Shown here one piece after another: positions 1-11,849 of a stretch of DNA of 64,000 nucleotides (positions are counted from its first letter, which is position 1; each line of letters begins with the position of its first letter). Under the pieces are notes generated by a model. The model was not told where the DNA came from. It did no database searches and saw only the letters and a list, made by a program, of their open reading frames with translations. Source of the DNA: Pseudoneurospora amorphoporcata (Eukaryota; Ascomycota; Sordariomycetes; Sordariales; Sordariaceae); contig MU859169.1 of assembly GCA_033297205.1 (NCBI GenBank), forward strand, positions 1 to 64,000, in the 5' to 3' direction. The position numbers and the translations under genes were made by a program.

Positions 1-102
1 TTTTATTTTGTGGCCCCCACCCCCCCTACGCTAATGGGGGGGGGCCCCCGCCGAAATACCCATTATTTAAAAAAAAAAACAATTTTTATTAAAAAAAAAA
101 AA

Positions 103-147
<45 letters not shown>

Positions 148-587
148 ACCAGACAGAAAACATGTCACAGATGCTAAAGAACGAACAGGAAGGAAACGCC
201 GAAAACCTGCTTTCACGTGCTGGGGTGAGGCGATCCATTACCGATCGTGCCGGTCTCCCGCCAGCTTTGGACGTGGTTTCGTTTTAGATCGCATTTTGCT
301 CATCTACCCTGAAGAAACATCTTCGTAGCCCCACTTTAAACCTCCCGCTGGCGGAGGACACGCAGGAACCGCCGATCTGCGCCTAGAATTATAGTGGCCC
401 GTCCCGTGTCGCGACAACATCCCGTTCCATCTAATTCTTTGCACGCCCTGTCGCGCCACGACCACATCCACCATCTTCAGGCGCAATTGACTACCGTGGT
501 TCTTGAAGACACTCGACGCTCCTTGGAAAACCTTTCCAATTTCCGAATCAAGTCTTTCCAATCGAATACCGCCGACCGAACATCAAA
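1..587. other. Contig-end low-complexity DNA, then the leader of the first gene
   Basis: Positions 1-146 are G/C and A/T homopolymer runs, including a long poly-A stretch at about 112-146, and look like a poorly resolved contig end. From about 150 on the sequence is ordinary and leads into the ATG at 588. No gene is supported here. Short frames at 304-561 (-) and 394-777 (+) overlap the leader and have no family character. Confidence 0.6.
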
Positions 588-2641
588 ATGGAATCGAATA
601 AAGCAGAAGATGACGTCAAGTCGAACAAGCGCACGCATGAAGAATTCACAGAGGGCGTTACACAGGACGGTTCTGGAGATGGTAAGTAATCTTGACCCTT
701 TTTCCCATCACCCCAATTGCCCATCGCAAACATCTGCGATTCCAAGAGCTGACAACAGCGCGTTATCATGCAGATAGCTCGTCCGACGATGATATGGGCC
801 CGCAGCTGCCCTCGGCCGAGGCGCCCAGGAAGAAGCGCCGCGTTCTTCCCTACGAGAAGCTGTACCTGAAGGCCATGCCCAAGTCCGCCCGATATTCCAA
901 GTCCTTGATGCACAAGGAACAATTGACCTTCCTCACGATGACGCCCATCACCGACTTCTTGATCACCACTTCGATCGACGGCGTTGTCAAGTTCTGGAAA
1001 AAGGTCACCGGGGAAATCGAGTTCGTCAAAGAATACAAGGCTCATCTTGGCGAGATCAAGTCCGTTTCCGTAAGCCAAGACGGCCGCAGTTTTGCTACAG
1101 CCGGTGCCGACAAGACCATCAAGTTGTTCGACGTCAATGCCTTCGATCTACTCGCCGTTCTTCAACTCGACTACGTACCAAAATGTGTCTGCTGGGTGCA
1201 CAAGAAGGGTGCCCCTCTGCCCATCCTAGCAGTTTCGGAGGAGGAAAAGCCTGTCATCCATCTCTATGACGGACGTGGTCAGCAAGAAAAGCCGTTCCAT
1301 ACCATCAGTGGGTTGCACCGGAGCCCAGTAGGGATCATGGCTTTCAACGACAGATACGACTGCGTGGTGTCGGCGGACGACGGGGGCATGGTCGAATATT
1401 GGCAACCGAGTGGCTCCTACGAGAAGCCCGAGTCGGTCTTCAAGTTCAAGAGCGCAACAAATCTGTTCGAGTTTAAAAAGGCAAAGGCTGTGCCAACGTC
1501 CCTCACGCTGTCCCCCGACGGCAACCGATTCGTCACCGTCTCTTTCCCAGATCGGAAGATTCGCATCTTCGATTTTGCTTCCGGAAAACTACAACGCACA
1601 TACGACGAGTCTCTCAAGGTCGTGGAGGAAATGCAGCAGGCTGGTACCGCACTACAGAAGCTTGACGCCGTAGAGTTCGGCCGCCGCATCGCCCAAGAAA
1701 GGGAAATCGAGTCACCAGCACTACAGAACAAGTTCAACGTTGTCTTTGACGAATCAGGACATTTCATCCTCTACGGTTCATATCTGGGTATCAAGGTCCT
1801 CAACACCTACACCAACCAAGTTACCAAGGTGTACGGCAAGGAGGAAGGGTTCAGGCCTCTTACTCTAGCCATTTACCAAGGCCAGCCTCAGAAAAAAGGC
1901 GTGACAACAGTTGCCATGGCAGCATCTGCCAACCCACTTCTACAGGAATCAGAGACAAGAGACCCCATGCTAATAGCGACCGGCGTGGGCAAGGTTCGCT
2001 TCTACATGTTCACAAACGACGAAGAGATCTCCAAGTCGACCAGAGACGTTCAGAACGAGAAGCCAACAGTATTGGGAGGACCAAAGAAGGCGGAGCAGAA
2101 GAAGGTGGCCGAGACAGGACAGTCGGCCGTTATCCATACCACGTACGGCGACATCCACATCAGGCTCTTCCCGGATGCCGCCCCCAAGGCTGTGGAGAAC
2201 TTTGTCACGCATGCCAAACGTGGCTACTACAACAACACCATCTTCCACCGTGTAATACGGAAGTTCATGATTCAAGGTGGCGATCCTCTCGGTGACGGAA
2301 CAGGTGGCGAGAGTATATGGGGCAGGGAGTTCGAGGACGAGTTTAGCAGCTTGAAGCACGACAAGCCTTATACTGTCAGCATGGCGAACGCTGGTCCCAA
2401 TACTAACGGGAGTCAGTTTTTCATTACGACAGAAAAGACGGTAAGCTTCAAGTCCCAGGTCTTTCCACTTCCAGTACATCCTCGATATTAACCAAGAGAA
2501 TAGCCATGGCTTGATAACAAGCACACCATTTTCGGTCGCGGTGTCCAGGGATTGGATGTCATTCACCGCATCGAGAACGTCAAGACACACAAGGATAAGC
2601 CAGTGGAGGATATCAAGATCCTTAACATAGACATTATGTGA
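588..2641 (+). CDS. WD40-repeat peptidyl-prolyl cis-trans isomerase (PPWD1-type cyclophilin)
   Basis: Predicted spliceosome-associated cyclophilin that isomerises Xaa-Pro bonds in the nucleus. Three exons: 588-681, 774-2440 and 2504-2641; the introns have GTAAGT/CAG and GTAAGC/TAG ends, and the spliced product is 632 aa. The start ATG lies in a short first exon that joins in frame to an acidic stretch. Residues 1-50 are charged with an RKKRR basic cluster; about 75-320 hold WD40 blades ending in pairs such as KFW, KLFD and RIFDF; about 480-632 form the cyclophilin domain. The active-site signature is intact: FHRVIRKFMIQGGD, MANAGPNTNGSQFF, then PWLDNKHTIFG, with the tryptophan and histidine restored only by the last splice. 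This architecture is specific to the PPWD1/Cyp15 family. Confidence in family and structure is high; the spliceosome role comes from family knowledge. Confidence 0.95.
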
Positions 2642-2889
2642 TGTCCAGTGTGATACACAACATCGCCAGCAGCGGACCGTTTCTCTATTACCAGTGGCGG
2701 AATAGACTATATAGTATTCAACATGGCAACGCTACATAAAGGCAACGCCAACTTCACGAAAATTCCCGTCCAGTGACTCCAGTGTCACCAGCTACTCAAA
2801 CTCAACCTCTCTTGGTTCCTTCTCGTGCTCTTTTCCTTCCCAACCTGAACTTGCCCAACTACGCGGATGCCTTACTTAGGCTTCTGTCT

Positions 2890-5800
2890 TCATGAATCTT
2901 CCCCCAGGATCATCTCCACCAACCTATCCCGTTCCGCGCTCTTCTTCACCAGACCCCAAAACGTACTCATATCGCCTTCTTCCCCATCCTCCCCCGAACC
3001 TTCATCATCACCAAAATACTCACTACTACCGACACTTTCATCCCCTTCCCGCTGCTTTCCCGCCCTCTGCCGATCCTTATCCCTCTGAATCCCCCTCCTC
3101 ACCAACTCCCCCGGCGGCCCAAACTCCACCACCCTTCCTTTATCCAGCACCAACACTTTATCAAAGTCCGCCACAGTCGACAACCGATGAGCAATCACCA
3201 ACACCGTGGTGCCAGTACTCTCAATACACTCGCGCAACGACCGCTGGATGGCCGCGTCGGTGTCCTGGTCGATGGCCGACGTGGCCTCGTCCAAAACCAT
3301 GATTTTGGGGCGGGTGAGTAAAGCGCGCGCGAGGCAGACGAGCTGCCGCTGGCCTTGGCTGAGGTTGGAGCCGCCTGTGGTGATGGGGTGGGAGAGGTTG
3401 GTGAAAGGGTTGAACACCTGACGGTTGACGGTGGCGGTGCTGGCGGTTGTGGTGGAGGGGGAGGGCGATGGGGGGAGTGGGAGGAGAGGGGCAGGAAGGG
3501 ATACGGGAGGTGGGGAGAGGGGTTCCTCTTCTGGTGCTGAGGGCTCGGCTGCGGGTGGTTGTTGTTCAATTTCAGGGAGGGGGGTGACTGGTGTTGGATC
3601 TTCTAGGTGGGAATCGAAAGTGAGGAGATCCAGGGGGTCGTTGTCGTTGGTGTCGAGGATGAAAGGGGTGATTTGGACCCGGTTGTCGCCGAGGGTGTGG
3701 ATGTCGTCGAACATGTTGACCTCTTCGGCGGCGGGCTCGACTGTGATGTCCACAGTTGGTGGTGGAATAACGGGTGCTAGGAGTGGCGTGGTGGCGGCTG
3801 TGTTTGGAACTGAAGGGACGGCTGTGCTGGGACCCATCACTGGTGTGTAGAGTGATGGCGGGTAACTCATATTGTTGTAGGTTGAACCGATTAGGTTGAC
3901 ACGTCGTAGGGCGTCGTATATCTCTGTGTCGTCTAGACGGCCTTCGGTATCTAAATTGGAACGTAAGGTGCCCCTGTTGACAGAATGCATCAGCATCGAA
4001 ACTAAAAAAGGGGGGACAGGTCAACGTCTTGAGCTTACGAGAAAAGGAACGGGTCCTGGGGGATAATGACGAGGCTTTTTCGCAGCTGTGTCAGCCTCAA
4101 GGTGGAAATATCAAGACCATCAATGCGGATCGAGCCTCTACCAGGTTCCAGGAGACGAAACAGAATAGAGGCAAGCGTTGACTTCCCGGCGCCTGTCCGC
4201 CCAACGATCCCAATCCGCTCACCGGCTCCGACCCTGAAGTTGAGATCGGACAAGACAGGTGGGAGATCACTGGCATACGAAGCCGTGAGGTTCTCGACTT
4301 CGATTCTCCCCTCCACCGGCCAGGCCGCAGGGGCGTCCATACCCTGTTCGCTTTCCCGCTCAACCTCAATGTACTCCAGTACCCTCTCGCAGGAGTTAAA
4401 TCCCAATTCCAGCGCTGTCACGGCCTCGAGAAGAGACGTAAGTGCGGACGTGTAACGTAAGGCAAAGGACAGACTGAATCCCGCGAGTGCAGCGTCCACA
4501 CCACCCAGTGCCACGGCACCGGCCACGATGGTGACGAAGACGGCGCCGAGCATGCCCATGCGGAACCCCATCCATCGCTTCAAGAGCTGCTGTGCCCAGT
4601 TTGCGGAGCTGTTAGCGTCAATCAGTTGGTACAAGGTGTAGGTGTAGGACTGGGTGCGTTTGAAGGCACGGATAGTTGTTAACCCGGACAGCACGGAACT
4701 GAACTGGTCGTAAATGGGGGAGTTGGAGACGGATTTTAGGCGTTTGACTTCTCTGGCGACGTGTATGAAGTTGCTGGCGACGTAGACGTAGAAGGCGAAA
4801 AGAAGTATGACGAAGAAGAGGACCGAGAGCGAAACGGAGGAACTGTAGAGAGGGTTAGTAAACACACAGTGCCACTATGATATGGCATGATGGAATAAGA
4901 GGCAGGTCTACGTACCATGTCACGACGATGATCATCAAGAGGACGGCTGCTTGTAGGAACGTAAACGTCGGGGTGGCCAGTGGTTTATCGACGACCGAAA
5001 TATCTGAGGTAAAACGGTTCAAGATACGACCTGCCGGTACGGTTTCGATCCATCTAATGGGCGCCCGCAGGATCGTATGTGTTAGCTGTTGAAAAAGCTT
5101 CCTTGAGGCTCTCATTCCGATCAGGGTGAAGGCAACATCGCGGGCGATTTGAGACACACCGACGAGGAAGCAAACTAGAGCATATGTCGAGATCCCTGTG
5201 ACACCGAATCAGCTAACACTTTTCCAGCATGGTTTGTATCCTGGTCTTTGGACTTACAAAAGCGAATACTGAGCTTGGCATTCCAAGCAGTAGGATGGTC
5301 AGCAGCGTATCCAACAGTCATCTGGCTGTATGTTTGATGATACTGAACCGTGGACGGCGTCTTGGAGTTTGCTTCAACGAACGCGGCTCTTTGAGAAAGT
5401 TCCTTGAGACTCCATGTACGAACAATACCCAGACCGTGACCAACAAAGAGCACAGCCATGCCTAGAGCCCATTTCAAGGCACCACCGCTGGCCTTGTAGT
5501 ATGCCTTGTACACGTTCCATTTGACCCATCCAACAGCTCTCTTCTCCTCACCGGTTTGTCTCCTCTCGAGGACCCTCATGGTTGAACTGGAAGATGAGGC
5601 TCCTCCGTTGCTATCAGGTCGAGCCCATGGTAGGCTACCAGGCTCGAACAACGCCGTCGTAGGCGTCAAGTTCTGGTTTTCAGGAGCTTTGTATCCGACA
5701 GACTTGAGACACCCGCCCCTGAGACGCACCAGACAGCTGGCGTACGGACGAACAAGATCGACATGATGGGTCGCAAGAATTCTGGTCCTTCCGACGGCCA

Positions 5801-8465
5801 AGTCTCCTGTCAGTGCCTCCTCGACGATCAGCCTGCTCACATGCGTGTCCACAGCGCTCAGGATATTATCCATCACCATGATGCCGGCACGTGAGTACAG
5901 GGCGCGGGCGAGGGCTATTCTCCATCTTTGTCCGCCGGATAGCGAGACGCCCTTGGGTCCAACTTCCGTTTGGTCACCATCAGCCAGCAGCTGTAGATCC
6001 TTCTCAAGGGCGCAAGCGTAGAGAACCTTGCGGTAACGGAGGCGGTTGAATGGGAGACCAAAGAGGATGTTGTCTCTGACTGTGCTGCTTTCGATCCAAG
6101 GGGTCTGGGATACGAAGCAGGTAAGTGAGGGTATGATCCAATCTTGGTCTCGGATATTCTCATCGTTGCTCGGTTCCGGTGCAGAAGGAACGTAGATGCT
6201 GCCGGCTATGAGCTTGACTTCGCCTAGAATTGCAGCAAGGAGTAGACTTTTGCCAGCTCCGGTCTTGCCTGAGATGACACTGAGTTCACCACACGGAAAC
6301 TTCACGTTGATATCACTGAGCATGCTATGTGCTCCTCGAGGCGGTGCTTGAGCATCCTCGACCTCATCAGTATCTTCCAGTCGAGGCCAAGCCACGGTAG
6401 CGTCCTCAAAAGCGATCAAGTTTCCTGGTTTGGTGACAACCTGCTTGTCAAGACGGCCAAAGTATTTGTCCAGCCTCGAGACACTTGCCCACGCTTCGAG
6501 CAGGTTGATTTGTACCTTGCGTAGGAGTGACACTGCATCATCCAGCTGGTCAAACAAACCGAGAGCCGTGAAGATGACCGAGGCTTTGATGTGGGATCCC
6601 TCCTGCCATACATAGGCCGTGAAGGTAACGCTGGCTAGCAATAGTGGTGCAATGTTAACAGTGAAGAAGATCAGACACTTCCCGAATGCCACTCTCCAGT
6701 ACTGCTTGAGCTCGTCGTCTCTGCTTGCCAGGATCTTGTCCTCCCAAAAGTCTTCGAGGGCTGAGTACCGGATCTGGCGCATTCCCAACAGTGCCTCGGC
6801 CAGCAAGTGCGCTTTGAAATCTCGGATTCGCATCAAACCAAAGTTCTGGTCTCGTTGCTTTCTTGACAGGTGGAGATTGAGGGGAATGGCCAGACTGGCA
6901 GCAGTCAGCCCAGAGAGGACGGGCAGCCATCCCATCAGGCGGATAAGGAAGGCGCTGGCGAAAGCAAGTTTGAAAGCGGCCACGGGCAGGTCGCTGTTGC
7001 ACTGACAAAAGTTTGTGACGCGAGAACTGCATCAAGTGTTAAAGGAACTGTGTACCAGATATGGAAATGGAAGGAGCATATCACTCACCTGTCAACCTTC
7101 AGCAGATTGTAGGCCGATTGTCCCTTCTCCCCATACTTTTTCATCTTGGCTCTCAGCATAGTGTCCGGCTGGTCATTACCATTTGCATCCCCGTTCTGCC
7201 CATTGGGTTTCGAACACCCGTTACTGTCCTGTCCTGGACTGACGGTACTATCGTACTGCTTGAGAGCTTTGGCAAACACCAGAGTCTGCAACAACGACTC
7301 AAGAGGAATATCCATTCGGCTTTCGGTAATCCATTTCAGCCAGTTCGTGGCACAAACTTGCAGTGCTTGGGTAAAGAACAAAGCAAGGGCCCAGACCAGC
7401 AACATGGGATCTTTGGACGAGTGTTGGGTTCCCTTTTCAATCTTGGAGAGGAAGTTGTAAAGCACAATCTGGGGAAGTATCGATAAGATGGCAATCAGCA
7501 AGGCCAAAGCCCATTGACGTGCCAGGTTGCGTGCATTAAATCTCAGTAGTTGTTGCCAGAAACGACCTGTCTTCTTGTTCTCGGTGAAATCTTGCTGGAT
7601 GTTTTCCGAGCGCGTAATGAACTCCAACCTGGGCAGATCTGCGGTTCCTAGTTGTCTCTCCTTTGCGGCACTGAAGATGTTGAGATTCCAGGAGAAGGAC
7701 AGGAGAGAAAGGAGTGACACCGCTTTTTGCTGGTCAACAACTTGTTCTCTATGATAAATATCCGGGCGTCGGGGAAACGAAGCAAAGGCCACTGCCGCAA
7801 CGAGAACCCCTGAAAGTTGAATGCCGTAGAGATTCGCTGAGGCCCTGTTTTCCATTTCTCTTCCGATAAGCAAGCTGATTACTGTAAAGCCATGGTTGAA
7901 GGACAGCAATCCTATAACCAGCAGTGAAGAGATCAAGCCGAATATCGTCATACGAAACCTTGTGTGGTAGTGGTTTTTGGGAGGAAGAAAGGCGCATTGT
8001 AAAAACAAAAGCCCCTAAGCCATGGAGTTAACCTTCTTGACTCTTGTCCGGCCTCGACAGTGTTAGTGTCTGTATGGAATGGCTACCTACAGCTAGGACT
8101 GTCCCTCTCCATGAAGGGGGAGTATCCAAAACCAATTTCTGTATCAAGAACGCTCTGGGTGTTCGAAAATCGAAGCGGGTTACTAATTCCATCGTGAGGG
8201 ATGCTTCTAGACTGATTAGCACCCCTAACCAAAGCGTGATCTTAGCACGGAGGTCCGTAAAGGCCTTTGTCGATGCCTCCGTTGCTTCACCATTCCGGTC
8301 TTGATAGTGTGCTGTATCGGCCATATCTCCACCAACAAGCTCATATGCTCTTGAAAGACCCCGTTTCCTGGCCAGCAGGTGTTTGAGTGTTGGAAGTGTA
8401 AGGAGTGCTACCAAGACGGGTATTGCTATGTTAGCCACGTCTGGGAAAGAGGGACTTATCGGCAT
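2890..8465 (-). CDS. ABC transporter, ABCC/MRP family (Vmr1/Ybt1-like)
   Basis: Full-length ABCC pump predicted to move conjugated or organic anionic compounds across the vacuolar or plasma membrane. Six exons on the minus strand (8465-8091, 8014-7089, 7026-5258, 5195-4916, 4842-4039, 3973-2890) join without frame breaks to 1745 aa. Hydrophobic segments lie in the first 250 residues and in two later membrane domains. NBD1 has Walker A GKTGAGKS (about 687), signature LSGGQ (about 796) and Walker B IMVMDN (about 816-821). NBD2 has GRTGAGKS (about 1331), LSQGQ (about 1589) and VLDEAT (about 1612-1617). The usual catalytic Glu is Asn in NBD1 but intact in NBD2, as expected of ABCC pumps with one weak site. 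A Pro/Ser-rich insertion of about 155 residues (about 1417-1570) splits NBD2 before its signature. The first intron (8015-8090) and the exact N-terminus are the least certain parts. Confidence 0.92.
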
Positions 8466-8521
8466 CCTGGAGATGTTATGATATGGGTTTGTGGGCTTTC
8501 AGTGGAGATGTCGCTTGTCAT
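8456..8521 (-). other. Overlapping upstream ORF at the ABC transporter start
   Basis: An ATG at 8521 opens a 21-codon frame that ends at 8456, overlapping the assigned transporter ATG (8465-8463) in another frame. It could limit initiation at the main start, or show that the true N-terminus lies upstream and is joined by an intron or a missed base. The sequence alone cannot decide. Confidence 0.35.
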
Positions 8522-8891
8522 ATCTTGTAAGAACAGGGCTGGGGCACCAAGTAATATTAATAAACTCATTCATACGCCAGGCTATGCTACTTATTATCTC
8601 AGAGTGATTTGGATAGTATTGATACCCTTCACTATCCGAGTGTAATACCAATTGGATCTTCTGGGAATGTGTCGATGATGTGAATCTACGGTGATAGTTG
8701 AATCAACCGATGCTACCTAGAGGTGTCGTTGTGAATGTCGATACCTTTCTCATCCCGTCTGTCCTTCCTCAAACAACCAAGTCCCATGCTGTTCAGGTTG
8801 TCTTCTTCACCGTTACTCGTGAACCGGAGCCCAGGACAATGCAATGTTGACTCATCCGAATTCTCTCTTGTTGACCGACAACGGCCTTGAC
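8466..8891. other. Gap between the ABC transporter start and the dehydrogenase stop
   Basis: About 430 bases between two minus-strand genes. It must hold the 3' end of the dehydrogenase transcript and the leader and promoter of the transporter. Apart from the short upstream ORF I see no coding or RNA feature. Confidence 0.55.
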
Positions 8892-9871
8892 TTAGCCGCT
8901 GACGACGGTTCCCATGTTGGGATGCAGTGTTTGTCCACTGAAGGCACTGCTGTCTTCACTGGCCAGGAAGACTACCGCAGTGGCAACCTCACTTGGCTGA
9001 GCAGGACGACCTAAGGGGGTGGATCCGAACTGCTCTTGGTTCTCCCCCTTCATGGTCGATGGGATGAGAGGTGTCCAAACGGGTCCAGGGGCAACAGCAT
9101 TGACGCGGATGCCGTTTCCAGCCTGCTGATTGCTCAGGCCGCGAGTGAAGGAAACGATTGCACCCTTGGTGGAAGTGTAATCGAGAAGGTCGGGACGACC
9201 GACATAGGCGTTGATGCTGGCGTTGTTGATAATGGTGCTGCCACGCTTCATGTGCGGCAGAGAGTACTTGGCCAGGTAGAAGTAGGGGTGAATGTTGGTG
9301 TTGAAGGTGTTGATCCACTGGTCTTCTGAAAGGTCCTTGATGTCATCGACTACCATCTGGTAGGCGGCGTTGTTGAAGAGGATGTTGATTTGGCCGTTGA
9401 AGATCTCGACAGCCTCATCAACCAACTTCTTGCAGTTCTCCCTGTCGCGAAGATCCGTAGAGACCAAGTAGCACTTCTGACCGTACGCCTCTACTCTCCT
9501 CTTGGTTTCCTGCGCATCCTCCTCCTCTTCGGGAAGATATGCGATGAGTGAGTCGGCTCCCTCCATGGCAAAGAGGATGGCGCTTGCACGGCCAATGCCA
9601 GAGTCGCCTCCAGTGATGATAGCCTTCTTGCCCTTCAGCTTGCCAGCAGCGCGGTACTTCTGGCTCTTGCCGTCAGCGGTAGGAATCTCATCCCACAGAG
9701 GCTGCGGGTTGGGCATCTCGGTCTCCTTGCCGGGGAAGCTCTGATGAGTGACCGGAATCTTGTGGCCTACCGTCGAAGAAGAGGGGGTCAGAGCATGTTG
9801 GTAGCAACGACGCATCAAGCTGATGCCCATGGAAGAAACTCACCACTCTGGAATTGTCCTTTGTCAGTCAT
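8892..9871 (-). CDS. Short-chain dehydrogenase/reductase (YghA/GsiB-like)
   Basis: NAD(P)-dependent oxidoreductase of the classical SDR superfamily, substrate unknown. A 28-nt first exon (9871-9844) encodes the first nine codons; a GTGAGT...TAG intron of 77 nt follows, then exon 2 (9766-8892), giving 300 aa. Starting inside the intron would replace the natural start with an unrelated leader, so the spliced ATG at 9871 is preferred. Motifs are complete: cofactor loop TGGDSGIG (61-68), NNA (141-143), Ser193 in NNASIN, and YTSTK with catalytic Tyr206 and Lys210. The N-terminal 45-residue arm with PQPLWDEIP before the Rossmann fold is typical of the YghA-type subgroup, often stress related. The neighbouring transporter is on the same strand but clearly a separate transcript. 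Family is certain; the physiological substrate is not. Confidence 0.93.
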
Positions 9872-10922
9872 TTTGTCAGATGTTCTGGTGGTTTTGCTAA
9901 ATGTGTTCTCGGTTGGTTCTCTCGGTGAGTGATTGAGGAGGGTTGAAGTGATTCAAGTGTTTGGAGGTTATGAAACGACGAGAAGTGTTTGCAGTTGTCT
10001 TTTCACTTTTTGTAAACCACATCATGTGCTTCAGCTTCTTCATTACCTGTGCTTATGACGTATCGACTTATTGCTGGAAGAGAACGGCCGTCAACATCGA
10101 TGACGACAAGGGAGAATGGGCTCCGGTCATTGTAGCCAATGAATCGCCACGCTGCGCGCGCATCAAAGGGTCACTGATCGGAGAGACGGCCACGCTTGCC
10201 GTGTTACCGTCCATGCCACCCAGCCTTCGGTAGTCCTCAACTGTGTAGATATACGGGAGGGCGTAGCTTCCAGTTTGGTTCACATCCCCACGGGAAAGAG
10301 AGCCAAGAGAGCGCGAGACTTGAAATCAGGAAGCAGGTACGAGTTGAACGGACCCACCCGTGATGTTACAGTCATGATCCCTGCAGTTGCTAACCCCCCC
10401 TTTTTGCTAAAGATTTGGGCTGCCCGCATTCCCTCTGGTGGTAAAGATTGCTAACTGCAATTTGCAAACGCTCAAGACCAGATTGCAAAAATAGGGGTCC
10501 AATTTGGATGGGCGTGGATACTTATACCCGTCTACCGGGGGTTGAGTGACCCACTCTTTTAGACTTTAGTCCGTCGCTTAATGGTTAGAGGGCCCTTTTC
10601 TGGTCTGTGCACCGGTACCTCCTTTTGCAAAACCCCCTCTTTTGAAAATATTCAGCCTGCCGGAATTATTTGCAAAAGCAGGGATAATTACTGTATGACG
10701 GGAAACAGTGGGGTACTTTAGCCCCACGCGGGATGACCCGGAGCTTTCCCGCCGGCTCGCCCCGCTCGGCGGCTTCCACGAACGGGTCTTGGCATAGAGC
10801 CGGCCCCGCTTTTCCGGGTTTATTCCCAATGTCCCACTCAACGGACTGGCCGGGTCCGGTCATCGGGCTCGGGCCCGAGAAAACAACCATGTGAATGATG
10901 CAGGACGTCACTATTATTTGGC
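9872..10922. other. Intergenic region with repeat-like blocks
   Basis: Holds the presumed promoter of the dehydrogenase in its left part. At 10387-10450 and 10624-10680 there are two imperfect direct copies of a block that starts with TTGC, continues through a C-run and a T-run and contains a CTGCC core. The 10500-10880 stretch is GC-rich around 10740-10870 and has no ATG-started frame with protein-like composition. No gene assigned. Confidence 0.45.
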
Positions 10923-11849
10923 CTATATTAGAGAGTTGATCACATATGCCGGCTGGTGCCGCATCTCCAGGGGCTTGACCTTATTCCTCCTTTGCCCTTT
11001 TTGTTCCCGCGTGCCCTTCACCGTTTGCATGCCCCCGGCTTCTGCAGCCCTGCTACCTACTGCACTCTCCGTATATCCCCAAGCCCTCAAAAGCGGACAC
11101 GTTCTCCTATTCCCCATATCCTTCTGAGCTTCCGCCCACGTATTCAACACATTCCTCTCGTCCAAGTCGAGAAACTCTACCGCTTCTTCATTCTCCATTC
11201 CACTCCAGTCCAATGCATTAGCTTGCGCGGCCACTTCCGCATTCTTTTGAGCGACGGCGACTCTGCCTCTTTCCCACCGTCTAATAAGATGGACGATCAA
11301 GCGCGACGGTGGAAGATCAAGTGGGAGACAGAGATGGGTGCGGATGAGGTTTAGGATGGAGAGGCCAGTGGGGGAGAGGTAGTGAGGGTGGAGTGTTGAG
11401 GGTGAGGAGAGAGTGACGGAGGAAGAGGAGGAGGATGATGGTAAGTGAGAAGAGGACAACGAAGATGAGCAGGAAAGCCAGATACTCTGCGAATCTGATG
11501 AGTTGTCTTTACGGTCTTTTGTTTTGGTCTGCTCATCGTGATTTGAGCCGGTGTGGAAGGCGGCAGAATAAGCTTCATATGTTGCCTGTTCGGGTTCAGC
11601 GATATCCAAATCCTGTGTACAATTCCTCGGTTCCTCGAGCACGCTCGACCCAGCGAATGGAGGATGAGACCTGAGTGGATCGGGGATATTGCAACGATGA
11701 AAAACATCAAATTTGGTGGGGAACGGTGATGGAAAGGCGCTCGGTGGCTCGCTTGGGCATTCTTTCTCACCTGTTCTAGGTTGCCCTGGGCGTCTCTTCC
11801 CAGCTACACGCCCAACGCGGCAGAACTTGGGCACCGGCGTGCACCCCAT
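10923..11849 (-). CDS. Hypothetical protein; exon structure uncertain
   Basis: A 308-codon ATG-started open frame on the minus strand with no recognised domain. The N-terminal 110 residues are acidic and polar, the centre is Ser/Leu-rich, and the C-terminal third has protein-like acidic and basic patches (for example EEAVEFLDLDERN). Around 11400-11495 another frame of the same strand encodes a near-perfect transmembrane helix (EYLAFLLIFVVLFSLT onwards) with basic flanks. A good GTGAG donor sits near 11770, and an acceptor before that helix would join frames. The true product may therefore be a spliced single-pass membrane protein rather than the uninterrupted ORF. I report the open frame as the simplest model. 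Confidence 0.4.
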   Translation of the reverse strand: MGCTPVPKFCRVGRVAGKRRPGQPRTGEKECPSEPPSAFPSPFPTKFDVFHRCNIPDPLRSHPPFAGSSVLEEPRNCTQDLDIAEPEQATYEAYSAAFHTGSNHDEQTKTKDRKDNSSDSQSIWLSCSSSLSSSHLPSSSSSSSVTLSSPSTLHPHYLSPTGLSILNLIRTHLCLPLDLPPSRLIVHLIRRWERGRVAVAQKNAEVAAQANALDWSGMENEEAVEFLDLDERNVLNTWAEAQKDMGNRRTCPLLRAWGYTESAVGSRAAEAGGMQTVKGTREQKGQRRNKVKPLEMRHQPAYVINSLI

